Shown here piece after piece: positions 20,620-30,196 of a stretch of 64,000 nucleotides of DNA; positions within the stretch are counted from its first letter, which is position 1, and each line of letters starts with the position of its first letter. The notes under the pieces were generated by a model, which made no database searches, had not been told where the DNA came from, and saw only the letters and a list, made by a program, of their open reading frames with translations. The position numbers and the translations under genes are program-made. This stretch comes from Dendrophyllia cribrosa (lineage: Eukaryota; Cnidaria; Anthozoa; Scleractinia; Dendrophylliidae): assembly GCA_024195265.1 (NCBI GenBank), contig JAJLRJ010000005.1:31948036-32012035 (forward strand), in the 5' to 3' direction.

Positions 20620-21734
20620 CACGCTAGCGGGCGATGACGACTTCACCTACACGGCACTCTCGAATGACGCAAGCAATACCAGAACGGGCAACAGGATTCG
20701 CACTAGTTTTCAGAGCAAATTGCCCGGTTATCTGAATTTTGCAAACACCAAGAAAAGAGGCAGAGAAGACGGCGACGAGGAAAACTTTTCGGAAGAATGG
20801 CGCGTGGTTCTGCACAAGGCCTTGATAAACAACTTTCCTGAAAACGCACCCATGCTCAAAGTTCTGCAAGACGACGGGACACTCGTCTACTCCAAGCAGT
20901 TGCCCGCAGGTTACTACCCCAACCGGAACACCGTCCTCCGACAGACCTACGATACTTTGCAGGAGAACTTGGTGCAGATACAGGTGGCGCAGTACACGCA
21001 AGTTTTCAGAGAGCAGTATGTTTTCCAGTACACTTGGGCTGGAAGTGCTAAGAAAGAGGTGACCTTTCTCCGCCAATTTGACGACGCGAACAACCGCACA
21101 CTGGACACCCACCAGCAATACATGCAAACCTTGTTTACTGAGGACGCAAGCGTGCAGCAAGTTTTAGATCTCTTGGTGACCACTATGGTTAACGGCATGA
21201 CCATATACTATTTTACAGACAAGAAAGCTACTCTGCGCGAGAGATACGACGCCTACCTTATAAAAGATTCGACGCAGCCCACCACTATGGGCTACGGGTA
21301 CTCAAAAAAAAGAGCAGAACATGCGGATCGTTCTCACCAACAAAAAAGACACCTTGTTGACTACTATGGTAGATGGAGACCAAATGTCCTTTTCCGACTT
21401 CTTTGCCGACAACCTTTACACAGACCACATGCAGAGCGAAACCATGCGTTTCAACATGCCCAACCTGGAATTCTTGAATAGAATTCAAGGCACTGGCGAC
21501 AACCTAAACACGCTGCTTCACCCTTTAATACCTGTGCCTATGGAGGAGCGCGTAGTGGCCTTCTATCCGAAACCGGAGAGGCACGAGCGCAAGCTTGCCA
21601 AGAAACGGCACGTGGACCAGCTGGAAGTCGCTCTCCGAGACGCTTGGAACTCGGACCTGGAGCCTATACTCTACACGGGCGCCAACGTCTTCATGCTCAC
21701 TTTCTACAGAGGCGGCGGAATAGACTGGTATTAA
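20579..21734 (+). pseudogene. Capsid-region protein (possible major capsid), frameshift at an A-run
   Basis: ATG 20579 lies inside the integrase end. The frame runs to about 21305, where a run of eight A (21305-21312) shifts it; the second frame continues from there to TAA 21732 (about 385 codons in all). Composition is that of a beta-rich structural protein with many Thr, Asn, Tyr and Gln. Its position next to the integrase and before another beta-rich protein fits the Polinton capsid block. It is in the same frame as the following gene, separated by TAA and two codons, so the pair could even be one ~690-residue double-jelly-roll protein with a stop. I cannot recognise a diagnostic motif. 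Confidence 0.5.
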
Positions 21735-21740
21735 AAAAGG

Positions 21741-22654
21741 ATGAACTCGCTTTTTGGCAAACCGGAGAGCATATGCTTGCAAGGGACTACGGATACCTTG
21801 GGAAAGTACGTCTTCAGCAAAATTAACAACGATTTCATAAAGATAGACTTGACGAAGTCTGCGTGACAAACTTAGGGCTGAACAATGAACAAATTTACAA
21901 CGTGCGAGAAAAACAGATAGCTGTGAAGCAGAGCGTTTTGGACTCCCGAGGACAGGAGATTCTGAGCGAAATCTACATGCCGGCATGCCGCATAGTGACC
22001 GTCCGACAACTGTGTGAACAATTGGCAAAAGTGACTAACAACGCATCCTCCACGGCCGAGTGGAAGGTAAAGTTTCTAGACAGAGCGACTTGCGTTATAA
22101 ACCCTTCCAGTCAGGCTTCGAGAGAGATGAAAATACCGGCGAGCATAGGCTTCTGCCTGGGTCTCTGTGATTTGCAGGGTAACCCTAGCGCTTTCGCCAA
22201 ACTGATGATGGGCAGCTACAACACGGGCGACACCATCACCACCAGCTGGCACGTGGATGCCGACCAGACAAGATGGCTCTCCATACGAGTGAGTCCCCAG
22301 ATCAATGCCAACGACTTTGCGCAGCGCAAAGGCATTCCCGTGTGCAGACCTTTGGACGAGAACATATGGAGGTACGTCTCGGAACATTCGTTCGCCACAC
22401 TGTTTGTCAACGGAAACTTCATAACAGAGAGCTACGTGGGACGCAAGCGCGTGCAGGCCATGGACGTGTTCGAGTATAACACCTACAAGCTGGGAAACTG
22501 GGCCAACTACGCTCCGCCCAACGTGCAGTGGAAACGCGTCAACACGTCTTCGCAGGAAAACCTAGCCTTCGAGTTCACCACGGAAAGAAACCAACCCCTT
22601 TCCAATGTAGATTTTATTTTACATCTTAATTTCAGAAAGAAAAACGTGTATTGA
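21741..22654 (+). pseudogene. Second capsid-region protein, one frameshift
   Basis: ATG 21741 begins about 40 codons that stop at a TGA (21864-21866). A one-base shift near 21862 continues into the long frame 21863-22654 (263 codons). The protein is beta-rich, ending in Asn-Val-Asp-Phe-Ile-Leu-His-Leu-Asn-Phe before a basic tail, as capsid jelly-roll proteins often do. A length near 304 residues matches a minor (penton) capsid protein. Assignment is by position and composition. An AATAAA signal follows at 22669. Confidence 0.5.
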
Positions 22655-22716
22655 GCTGGCAAAAATGTAATAAAAATGTAGTCGTAAACTTGTCTCTGTC
22701 ATTACTTTTTAAAACT

Positions 22717-23067
22717 ATGAAGAGGGCAGACGGATTCATACGCGCACTGCAGACTTCCACCGATCCCGGTCTCTACCGCTACCGACGCAAGTTAGAGTAC
22801 CTCTAGTGTCTGAAAAAAGGAAAGCAGTCAGGTCAGAAAGGAAAAGCAAATAAGAAGCGTGTAAGAAAAAAAAAACAGCAAAAAGGGCAAGGTGTGAAAA
22901 GCAAAAAGCAAGTGCAGCAATATAGACGTCAGAAAGGAGGGTTTTGGGGAATAGAGAAAGGCTTTTGGAGAGAAGCAAGTGCGAAACATAAAGGCGGGTC
23001 TAGGAAGAATAGTACATTTCTGAGGACGCTAGTTGGGGAAAAAAATATGGAGAAACTGGGGAAGTAA
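22717..23067 (+). pseudogene. Highly basic core-like protein with internal amber codon
   Basis: ATG 22717 opens 116 codons to TAA 23065 with a single TAG at codon 30 (22804-22806). The first 29 residues resemble a virion-protein N-terminus. The rest is extremely Lys/Arg/Gln-rich with Gly-Gly-Phe-Trp-Gly and Lys-Gly-Phe-Trp motifs. This matches what a DNA-condensing core protein should look like and is analogous in composition, not demonstrated homology, to adenovirus core proteins. It lies between the capsid-region gene and the Gly-rich pX-like gene. Confidence 0.5.
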
Positions 23068-23301
23068 CTTCCAGGCAAGGGTTAATAACTCGTTTTGAAA
23101 GGAAAAACCTCGAAAGAAGGAGATGTATTCCAATTCAGACAATCAAGGAAAAAAAATCGAAGGTCTTTAAAGGACAGAAAAGAAGCAAAACATTCGTTTG
23201 CCTACTAATCGCTAAAAAGCAAGCAAAAGAGGGGAATACGAGAGGTATAAGAGAGCTATATTGTCGTAGCAGCAGCATTCTAAACACAACTGACAGCAGA
23301 G

Positions 23302-23788
23302 ATGTACGGAACGGCGAGACGAGACCTGGTTTTCTTCCAGCGAGGTGCTGGTTATGCCAGCGGTTTAAACCCTTATCAGGAAGGAGGTAGCAAAAGGTGT
23401 CAGAAAATGCTTCATGAAATGTACTGCAGCAAAACCCTACACGCTCCACGATCTAGTGGGAAAAAGAAAAAAGGGGGTAAGAGGAGCAAGCAGCAAGCAG
23501 CAAGCTGAGACTGTGATTTTGCGCCGTAGCAGCAGAGTGAGAAAACCGAAAATGCGCGGAAGTGGGAAGAAAGGCAGTCAGAAGGGCGGATTCGGCGGAC
23601 TTCTGGCTGGGCTGGGAACTGCCGTAGTGAACGGATTGGCGGGCTTGGTTGTAGGAGGACTGCAAGGCGTCATTGGCGGAATCGCAGGTCAAGTTGGAAG
23701 GGGGAAGAAAAGAAAGGTTGCGCGGGAAGGAATCACCCAAGAACACACTAGACGCTTCAGCACGAGAACAAGACACAGCTTACGCTAA
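23302..23788 (+). pseudogene. pX/pVI-like basic and Gly-rich membrane-active protein, frameshifted
   Basis: ATG 23302 starts a frame with Arg-Arg-Asp-Leu-Val-Phe-Phe-Gln-Arg-Gly, then a basic region that stops at 23506. A second frame from about 23414 continues through a basic nuclear-signal-like stretch into a Gly/Leu/Ala/Val segment of some 35 residues with regular Gly spacing (23586-23690) and a Gly-Arg-Gly-Lys-Lys-Arg-Lys end. This layout fits the small lytic or core peptides reported in adintoviruses and adenoviruses. The frames overlap with a +1 relation, so one indel around 23410-23500 broke the gene. A further open frame to 23885 may be the original C-terminus. Confidence 0.55.
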
Positions 23789-23931
23789 TTCGAAGGAAAG
23801 TCTGTCCAAGAAACACGAGGCCGATCTGCATATGGCTGACACTATCTATAATTACAAAGACAAGAGTCTTTTAAAAAGGCAGTAAGCTGCGCGCTGCGAC
23901 TCAAAGTGCTACTTGGCTTTTGAGAGTGAAG

Positions 23932-24824
23932 ATGCCTCTGCTAAAGTACTGGACGGGCGGGATGCCTGGGCAAGTCAGACTGACGGAAACTACAATAAAC
24001 CCGAAACGAGTGACCTCCACAGCACCCTATTTGACTCTACCAGCACTAACGCCCGACGAAAAAGAAACAAAGAAGCTAGCTGTGGAGCAGCAAAAATTGC
24101 AGCAGAAAATCAAAGCTGCCGAGAAGAAAGCTGCAGAATTAGAGGACGAGAAGTCAGAAGAGGAGTTTGACAGCGACTCTGCGGAATACTCGAGTGATTC
24201 CAAAGAAGTGAGCTGCGAAGAAGCTAGCGCGCCTCCACGCTTTACGAAAGCACAGCTTCGAGCCGAAGCAAAGTTGCAAGAGCTGAACAGCATCAACAGA
24301 GATTTAGCCAAAACAGCCTCTCGAACGCGTGATAAACAGAATAAAAGCCGAGCACAATAAGCGCAAGCAGAATGCCCTGCAAGAAAGAAACGCGACCTTG
24401 AAACAGAGGTTGGCGCAGAAACAGGCTGCTACACGAGAAGCAAAGGCGCGCAGAAAGCAGGAGAGCATTAGTGCTGCAGTCTAATATGAACGAGACGCGT
24501 ATGCAGAACATCGAAAACGTGTTGCAGAATGTGATGAAAGAGCAGCAGAAATCTAAAACAGCTTTGAAAAACAACAACAGCAGCAAAAGCAAAGGCAGGA
24601 AAAGAAAGAAAGCTTCAGACGCTGACAATTCCTACTCAGAGACAATATCTTCCTCTTCTGAAAACGAGTCTGAAGACTCTTCCGACACGGAGAAAAAGTC
24701 GAAAAAGAAAACAGACAAAAAGCAGCAGGGTGAGAAGAAAAAGAAGAAAAAGAATAGTGAAAAGTCCTCTAAAGAAAGCTACAACTATGGCTCCATAGGT
24801 AACTTCATAAAATCAATAAACAAG
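23932..24824 (+). pseudogene. Coiled-coil, Ser/Lys-rich protein with two frameshifts
   Basis: ATG 23932 opens a frame with a Pro/Thr-rich start and then a Lys/Glu/Gln/Ala heptad-rich helix (24055-24160) and an acidic Ser block. It stops at 24358. A second frame (24359-24480) continues the coiled coil and a third (24471-24824) carries Asn/Gln helix, then Ser/Glu/Asp and a Lys-rich tract, ending in a hydrophobic tail. Joined through two one-base shifts near 24350 and 24478 this would be about 300 residues. It sits in the virion-gene cluster, so a core or scaffold role is possible. No family recognised. Confidence 0.45.
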
Positions 24825-24866
24825 TAGACAGATTTCATTCGCCTCGCAAACTTGACAGAGTAAAAG

Positions 24867-25166
24867 ATGGGCATCAAACGTAACCATGTGGAATTGGAGA
24901 CGGAGGGGTTGGACGCCTCCTCTCTGCAAGAGATGGTGGAGATACAAGCCGTCAAGCAGCCTTTGGTCAAACAAGCCAAAGTAAACATGCAGGTCGATAA
25001 AACGTTTGTCAAAGGACGCACTCAGCGCGTCTTTGCCGAAGAGAAAGGCGGCGCTCCTGCTAACGGGTGGATGAGCAGAGCACAGCTCGATGGCAACTTT
25101 ACTTTCAGAGTGGAACCTCCCGACGCCTCTGTTTTCAAACCCTATGACGTAACCTTTCAAAAATAG
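24867..25166 (+). CDS. Unassigned virion-cluster protein (99 aa)
   Basis: Intact frame from ATG 24867 to TAG. Hydrophilic, with charged N-terminus (Lys-Arg, then Glu-rich), a Val/Gln/Lys middle and a Trp-containing, Phe-rich C-terminal third. No Cys, no membrane segment. It lies 26 bases before the next gene in the same direction, consistent with co-transcription. Unknown family; a small structural protein is a reasonable guess from context only. Confidence 0.5.
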   Translation: MGIKRNHVELETEGLDASSLQEMVEIQAVKQPLVKQAKVNMQVDKTFVKGRTQRVFAEEKGGAPANGWMSRAQLDGNFTFRVEPPDASVFKPYDVTFQK

Positions 25167-25192
25167 AACGCTCTGACGGTGCCGGCGGGTGG

Positions 25193-26198
25193 ATGAGCTT
25201 GGACTACGATGACGTGTACAGAACCGGACATTTCAGCGCAGTGAGAAACCACATAAGAAATCAAGCAGACACTGCTCCTGGCGGAGTTGCACAATCAAAC
25301 GGAGCTCACATAGCACCAGCTCCTAGAGCCCGATTTTCGAGTCCGCTACCTGTAATACATACAGTTGAAGTGCGTATGAACACTGTAGATAGTCTGAACA
25401 CCCCAACCGAGTATGACGCTGTGAAAGAGTATGTGCGCTGGCTTATGAACACGACCGACGCCGAAAAAAGAGACTTGGAGACAATGCGAGACAAGAACTA
25501 CTGGTACGACCTCTCAGCTGTGCAGTTTGGATGCTTTCATTGCACCGAGGACAGAGACTGTGTGGGAATATACCGCACAGAAGCCGAATTCGATGCCAGC
25601 GGTGGCAAACTAAGAGAAAAGTTCAAAAACGTCATCGCCATGGATAAAGATTTGCAGAAAAACGGAGGAATAAAAAGATACACCAGCAACATCCCACACG
25701 GTTTCTTTGAACGAGTGAACAACCAGCCCGGTTGGCAGAATTTCGACATGAACCTCAAACTGTCAAAAGACAACCTGCTGCTAGTGGCCCGCACATCTCA
25801 CGTTGAAGGTAAAGGAGCCGCTTTAGCGGAAAACACAGTGCGCATCATGTACAATCTCAACGAAACCTACATTGAGTACCAGTACCTGGAAACACACAAA
25901 AGCGAGGGCATGGAGACTTTGGTGGAAGACGGCGGAGCAGATGAATCTGTTGATAAGCGAATCCATAACCAACCCTTTCACGCACACAGAGGGACAGATT
26001 CTGGACAAACTCAGCGATACTGACTTTGGAGACATATTCCCTAAGAAGGCTTACTTTTTTGTACACTTGCAGTCCGAAATGCGTAGAGATGGGAGCCTCG
26101 ATCGAGATGCCTACAGCTTTAGACCCTGGCATATAACGGGTATACAACCTAGGCAAGGAGACAGACCCATTTTTGAGGAGGAGCCTACCATCCCGTAG
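25193..26198 (+). pseudogene. Unassigned structural-like protein, one frameshift (~335 aa)
   Basis: ATG 25193 opens 276 codons that end at 26021. From about 25930 another frame continues to TAG 26196 with clearly protein-like sequence (Phe-Gly-Asp-Ile-Phe-Pro-Lys-Lys and a Trp-His-Ile-Thr-Gly segment). A single-base shift near 25930-25950 therefore separates the last ~88 residues. The protein has two Cys in a Phe-His-Cys / Asp-Cys pair near residues 116-123 and a beta-rich second half. It directly precedes the protease. A capsid or minor virion function is likely by context. No motif decides it. Confidence 0.55.
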
Positions 26199-26217
26199 CG
26201 CCCCCATCACTACCTAG

Positions 26218-26625
26218 ATGACGGACCCCAAAGTTTTGCCAGGTACACACTGGGTGTTGTTTTTCCGCCAAAGCAGTTCCCACCCGCCCATTTTCTTCGA
26301 CTCCTACGGAAAAACACCTAGCTACTACTACGCAGGCTGGGAGTTCTTCGACTCGCACAGAAGGAGCAAAGAAGACTTTCAGCAGGAAGATACCACTGTC
26401 TGCGGCGACTTCTGTCTGTACGTGGCGAGGCGCGTGGCCACCGGATACAGTCTTCAAACAGTCTTGGAAAGCTTCCAACCGGATGACGAAAAACACAACG
26501 ACGAGATGGTCTTTTCCCTAGTGCACCGTAGATTTAAATTTCTAAACAAAACCGGACACGGTAGAGTGGTTAAGAAACAATACATTCAGAACTGTCAAGT
26601 TTGTAAAGCGAGAAAAATTTCCTAG
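26218..26625 (+). CDS. PRO: Adenain-like (Ulp1-fold) cysteine protease
   Basis: Would process capsid precursor proteins in the virion, as adenovirus protease does. Visible catalytic residues: His in Pro-Gly-Thr-His-Trp (residue 11), Asp in Phe-Phe-Asp-Ser-Tyr-Gly, and Gln ... Cys in Asp-Thr-Thr-Val-Cys-Gly-Asp-Phe. The C-terminus has a Cys-x2-Cys pair. The protein is 135 residues, shorter than usual, and begins where the family's conserved Asp-Pro ... Gly-Thr-His-Trp core starts. An in-frame TAG lies right before ATG 26218. The normal N-terminal ~40 residues are therefore missing or moved to another frame. The rest is open. Downstream spacing of about 250 bases separates it from the ATPase. 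Confidence 0.85.
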   Translation: MTDPKVLPGTHWVLFFRQSSSHPPIFFDSYGKTPSYYYAGWEFFDSHRRSKEDFQQEDTTVCGDFCLYVARRVATGYSLQTVLESFQPDDEKHNDEMVFSLVHRRFKFLNKTGHGRVVKKQYIQNCQVCKARKIS

Positions 26626-26873
26626 AATTACAACATATTATTTTCCGAGAAAGTAAAACAAAACAAAAAAAAAATTAGGTAGAATGAAGGAAAAAAAAGA
26701 AAAGAAAGCATTTTCATTTTCAAACAAAAGCGAAGCAGTTTTCATTTGTCGAAGCACATATAAACAAGTTAGGACTTTTATAACGTTTTCCAACTTTTTA
26801 TATAGGTTTAGAGAATAAACGCAGCAGTTGTGTCAAAAAATGCGTACTGTGTCGATATTATAGCTGAAACAAA
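26626..26873. other. ATPase upstream region
   Basis: AT-rich, with A-runs and an AGCACATATAAAC TATA-like element at 26752-26764 and AATAAA at 26815. Likely a 3' end for the protease transcript and a promoter for the ATPase cluster. Confidence 0.35.
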
Positions 26874-27635
26874 ATGGCGTTGAAGGATTCTACGGGAAAC
26901 ACGGCGCTAATGAGCCGCTTGCGTTTTCAGGTGCCTGGCAACATGTGTTGTTACGGGCCAACCTGCTCGGGGAAAACAACCTGGATATGCAAGTTACTAT
27001 CAAATTTACCCGAACACTTCCAAACGAAAAATGGAGAAGCTATAAAGCGGATTGTATACTGTTACAACTCCAACTTCCAACCCACTTTCAAAATTCTGCA
27101 GAAAAAAGGAGTTGAATTTATGGAAGGTATGCCGGGAGATGTCGAAGCGCTTTTTCCAAAAAGCAAGCAGCCTGGAATTTTGATTCTGGATGATTTGATT
27201 CTGGATGATTTGATGAGTGTCATGAACAAGGACGAGCAAGCACTTCACACGGTGACAGTGACGGCGCACCACAGCAATATTTTTCTAATATTTACGCAGC
27301 AGTGTTTACACCCGAGAGGCAGAAACGCGGTCCAACTACGACAAAACTTTCACTACAAGGTGTTGTTCCCGTATCCGGCTGACAAACAGACCGTTGAAAG
27401 GTTTCTCAACAACAATGAAACCGGCGAACAACTTAAATGGTTGTACCACTACTACATTTTCTGCTGCGAAGAATACAACAGGTATTTTATAATAGCCGCG
27501 CACCCGGAGGACGAGAACAGATTAGCCACCTACAGGACTAACGTGTTGGTAGGAGAAGAACTGCAGCGTGTTCTAGTGGACAAGCAAAGGTTAAAGAATT
27601 TCAAAACAAAAACAAAGCCTTTGAAAAGATTGTAA
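26874..27635 (+). CDS. ATP: Genome-packaging ATPase (A32/FtsK-HerA type), intact
   Basis: ATG 26874 opens 253 codons to TAA. Walker A reads Gly-Pro-Thr-Cys-Ser-Gly-Lys-Thr (about residue 28). Walker B follows at residues 101-108 as Ile-Leu-Ile-Leu-Asp-Asp-Leu. A Thr-Gln-Gln segment further on fits the sensor of this family. The family packages viral DNA into capsids. A perfect 15 bp tandem duplication (27181-27195 and 27196-27210) repeats Leu-Ile-Leu-Asp-Asp inside Walker B, adding five residues without shifting frame. Length is typical for Polintons (about 250). Transcribed with two or three small genes that follow at 1-4 base spacing. Confidence 0.93.
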   Translation: MALKDSTGNTALMSRLRFQVPGNMCCYGPTCSGKTTWICKLLSNLPEHFQTKNGEAIKRIVYCYNSNFQPTFKILQKKGVEFMEGMPGDVEALFPKSKQPGILILDDLILDDLMSVMNKDEQALHTVTVTAHHSNIFLIFTQQCLHPRGRNAVQLRQNFHYKVLFPYPADKQTVERFLNNNETGEQLKWLYHYYIFCCEEYNRYFIIAAHPEDENRLATYRTNVLVGEELQRVLVDKQRLKNFKTKTKPLKRL

Positions 27636-27636
27636 A

Positions 27637-27849
27637 ATGTTCCGAAATCCGTCAGATAGATTCATAGCAGGCAAGTACAAAGCAGAAAAAATGCCCAAGC
27701 TGCGAGCTGTCAGAGTGGCAGAGGACTTATATACACCTTCGCACAGAGAGGGCATCGCATTCGTTAACACTAATACCAACAAAATAGTAGTGCCGACAAG
27801 CTACGTGGACGCTCTGAAACTCAAGAAGCAGATGAAGGAAAAGCAATGA
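27637..27849 (+). CDS. Small basic protein after ATPase (70 aa)
   Basis: ATG 27637 begins one base after the ATPase stop codon. The product is Lys/Arg-rich, with a short Val/Asn/Thr central segment and a Lys-rich C-terminal helix. The stop overlaps the next start by four bases (ATGA), typical of compact viral operon-like spacing. No family recognised. Confidence 0.5.
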   Translation: MFRNPSDRFIAGKYKAEKMPKLRAVRVAEDLYTPSHREGIAFVNTNTNKIVVPTSYVDALKLKKQMKEKQ

Positions 27850-28178
27850 GCAAACGGTTGTACGACAAATATGCAGCGGTGAGAGACTATGTAAATAAAG
27901 GAAAACTGCCGAAAACTAAAGAGGAGACACTCGCTATCGCAGACGTTTTTCACAACCATGAAGACAACACCGACGTGAAGGAATCGAGCGAGCACACAGA
28001 AGAAGTTCACTGTTTAACAGCTTTGTCTCACCCTTGGAAAGAAAGACGAGAAGCCCTGCGTTCGCAACGGGCACTTTGCAGAGAAGTTTTGCGCAGACTG
28101 ATAGAACCGAACTTGACTAAAATAGATAAGAAAGATCTTAAACGCTTGCGTAAAAAGAAAATCAATGAGCAAGAATAG
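27846..28178 (+). CDS. Unassigned charged protein (110 aa)
   Basis: ATG 27846 overlaps the previous stop. The N-terminal part is Lys/Tyr-rich, the middle has His/Glu clusters and the C-terminal third is an Arg/Lys/Leu helix ending in Lys-Lys-Lys-Ile-Asn-Glu-Gln-Glu. It overlaps the next ORF by 14 bases. Intact. No membrane segment. Function unknown, but position between ATPase and the coiled-coil protein suggests a packaging or virion role. Confidence 0.5.
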   Translation: MSKRLYDKYAAVRDYVNKGKLPKTKEETLAIADVFHNHEDNTDVKESSEHTEEVHCLTALSHPWKERREALRSQRALCREVLRRLIEPNLTKIDKKDLKRLRKKKINEQE

Positions 28179-29104
28179 CATTTTAAACAACAAATATTTT
28201 CAAGAGTGCATGCTGGTGAGCAGCAAGGACTGGAACAAACTGCAGTCCCAGCAAGAGGAGAATCAGACCGGCGGAGCTTCGGTACAAGGGCTTGATGTGG
28301 ATTTAGCCAGAGTGAACCACTCGGTGCGCTCTGCTATTATATACCAAGTGCAGCGGATACGTCAAATAGAAAAAATTATTCAGGCCCTGAAAGATGGAAG
28401 ACTAAAGCATCACAAGCTGCCTGAGGGAATGACTCTTGAAGGGCTGATAGCTAGAAAACAGAAACTGCTCAACAAATACGGAAACAGAATTATGAGCATG
28501 GGCATCCCGCCAGCCACTTACTTCCATATGCAGAAAATGCAGCAGTTGCAGCAGAAACAAATAGATACTGCCAGAGCCAACGCTGAAGCTAACGCAGCTA
28601 CAAAAGCACTGCAGGAAAACATCCTCGAACAGCTGAAGAACAGCAGAAGAACAATACCGCTAAACTGAAAGAAATTTTAGCCGGAAAAGAAAAAGGGAAA
28701 CTTCCGCTGCATTTGAACGATAGCGACGAGGAAGATGAGATGGATGTAAAAGAAGGGATGAAAGACGGCAAGGAAGAAGAAGTACAAGGCATACTTTCCC
28801 GAATGTCATCCTCTCTGTTGTCCGTGTTGAGCCCGAAAAAATCGCCTTCAAAAGAATTACAAGTGCGATATCAGCCGGACGACGGTGAAATTCACGTGCA
28901 AACTTCACCATCTCGATCGAGAGGAATGAAACGCTTGAGAGGTGATCACCCCATGAAAACCAGATCTCAAGATACCCCGCAACACGGAAAAGGAATGGGT
29001 GTCCCTGCTGTTAAAAAGCAACACGTAGAATTTCATTTGCCGGAAGACTGTGATGCGTACATAACTAGACCGCTATACAAAAAACCTTGGAGAAGTACTA
29101 CATA
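28165..29104 (+). pseudogene. Coiled-coil protein with one frameshift (~312 aa)
   Basis: ATG 28165 opens 167 codons ending at TGA near 28666. The parallel frame, open from about 28630 and continuing through 28713-29104, carries on the same Gln/Glu/Ala/Lys coiled-coil composition. Near 28630, a one-base slip in CAGCTGAAGAACAGCAG accounts for the break. The second part has an acidic Asp/Glu block, a Ser-rich and Arg-rich stretch and a Pro-Leu-Tyr-Lys-Lys-Pro C-terminus. A short Met/Gln-rich helix lies at 28520-28560. No family recognised. Confidence 0.55.
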
Positions 29105-29263
29105 AAAACAGATTAATTTTTCTCTAAGCTATTAAGTAACACATGTATTCCATCTATTGTATTTTTGACATATTCAATAAAGCGTGACTGTAATTTCAAT
29201 TTTAAAAAGGTTGTGAATAAAAATAAATTTCATAAAGTTCTGTGTGTTATTCGATGCGTAAAG

Positions 29264-29443
29264 ATGGGGCGTGAAGACTTGATTTTCAAAGCACGAAGAA
29301 AGGAAAAGCCTGCAATATTAAAACCAAAAATGAAACACGTGGAGAAAGTAGACCCTTGGAACAAATTCAAGAAACGAGGGTTGGAACCGCTGAAAGAGTT
29401 CTTCAAGAAGAAATGTATCAGGACGCGGGTGGCGGGAATCTGA
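29264..29443 (+). CDS. Small Lys/Arg-rich ORF (~59 aa)
   Basis: ATG at 29264 is the better start than the upstream 29165 (the extra 33 residues are Asn/Lys low complexity). The product is very basic, with Trp-Asn-Lys-Phe-Lys-Lys-Arg and a Phe-Phe-Lys-Lys-Lys segment. Could be a small DNA-binding or nucleolar-type peptide. Last plus-strand gene before the right end. AATAAA at 29176 belongs to the upstream gene. Confidence 0.4.
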   Translation: MGREDLIFKARRKEKPAILKPKMKHVEKVDPWNKFKKRGLEPLKEFFKKKCIRTRVAGI

Positions 29444-29520
29444 AGTATCTTTTCCAACTTCAGAACAACAGCGGGGAATACGGTTTGAGTTTTAGATAAC
29501 GCTTTCTCCTAAAATAACAC

Positions 29521-29982
29521 TTACTTACTCATTATGTAACAGATGGAATCATACATGACGCTATGTTGATTTTGGTTAATGTAATTAGCAATGCTCAAGT
29601 CAAAACTTAAATTCGCATAGTCTATACAGCGTTTGGCTTCTGCCTTGCACAAAGTTCTAGTCTGCAGGCCTTCGTACGTTAACCGAAATCCACAAGTGTT
29701 TCCCAACGCGTTCACATCTCGTTCTATCGTAGTCACTTTCTTGTGTGAAAACTTCTCTGCAGCCCTCTTCCGAACTTGAAGCTTCTGCTCTCTGGGAAAA
29801 TGCATCAAACGTCGAAATGCACATCTCTTCTTGAAGCGCGAATAGACCCAACGGTCGAAAACCCATCTCCAAAGCCTCCCTTTTCTCTTGTTGCCTGCCA
29901 GCCATTTGTTCAGGTTGCTCTGCGAAGATCTTTCTTCGGGCGTGGAGAAAGTTTCCCGGCGCTGTGCATTTTCTGAAGGCAT
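29521..29982 (-). CDS. Unassigned right-end minus-strand protein (153 aa)
   Basis: ATG 29982 opens an intact frame. The first 70 residues are Arg/Trp/Lys-rich (Arg-Leu-Trp-Arg-Trp-Val-Phe-Asp-Arg-Trp) and the rest is more ordinary. A competing start in another frame at 30040 continues in a different register, so an original start further out with one frameshift is possible. Unlike its neighbours it points toward the middle of the element, mirroring the 6101-7511 unit at the other end. No family recognised. Confidence 0.5.
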   Translation of the reverse strand: MPSENAQRRETFSTPEERSSQSNLNKWLAGNKRKGRLWRWVFDRWVYSRFKKRCAFRRLMHFPREQKLQVRKRAAEKFSHKKVTTIERDVNALGNTCGFRLTYEGLQTRTLCKAEAKRCIDYANLSFDLSIANYINQNQHSVMYDSICYIMSK

Positions 29983-30196
29983 TTTTCTTAACCGGTGCGA
30001 AAGTCAATTTGTTCGGCACTTGGAAAAGCGGTAAACTCATGCTTACAACACGTTTTCAAATAAAAACCGATAACCCATGACGCTAACCGCAGGTTTTTAT
30101 CTACTTGAACAAACCAATGAAAATGCAGTAAGTATTAATTAAGCCTCCTGACAACGCGTGTAACTAAGATGGTCTAAGGAACCCGCTTCTCTAGGA

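Noticed and set aside
20624..21160. Long minus-strand ORFs opposite the capsid-region genes
   Set aside because: They mirror the plus-strand coding frames and have no motif, and the same happens opposite the polymerase (15625-16305, 16990-17511).
26185..26496. Minus ORF opposite the protease
   Set aside because: Shadow of the protease; no motif.
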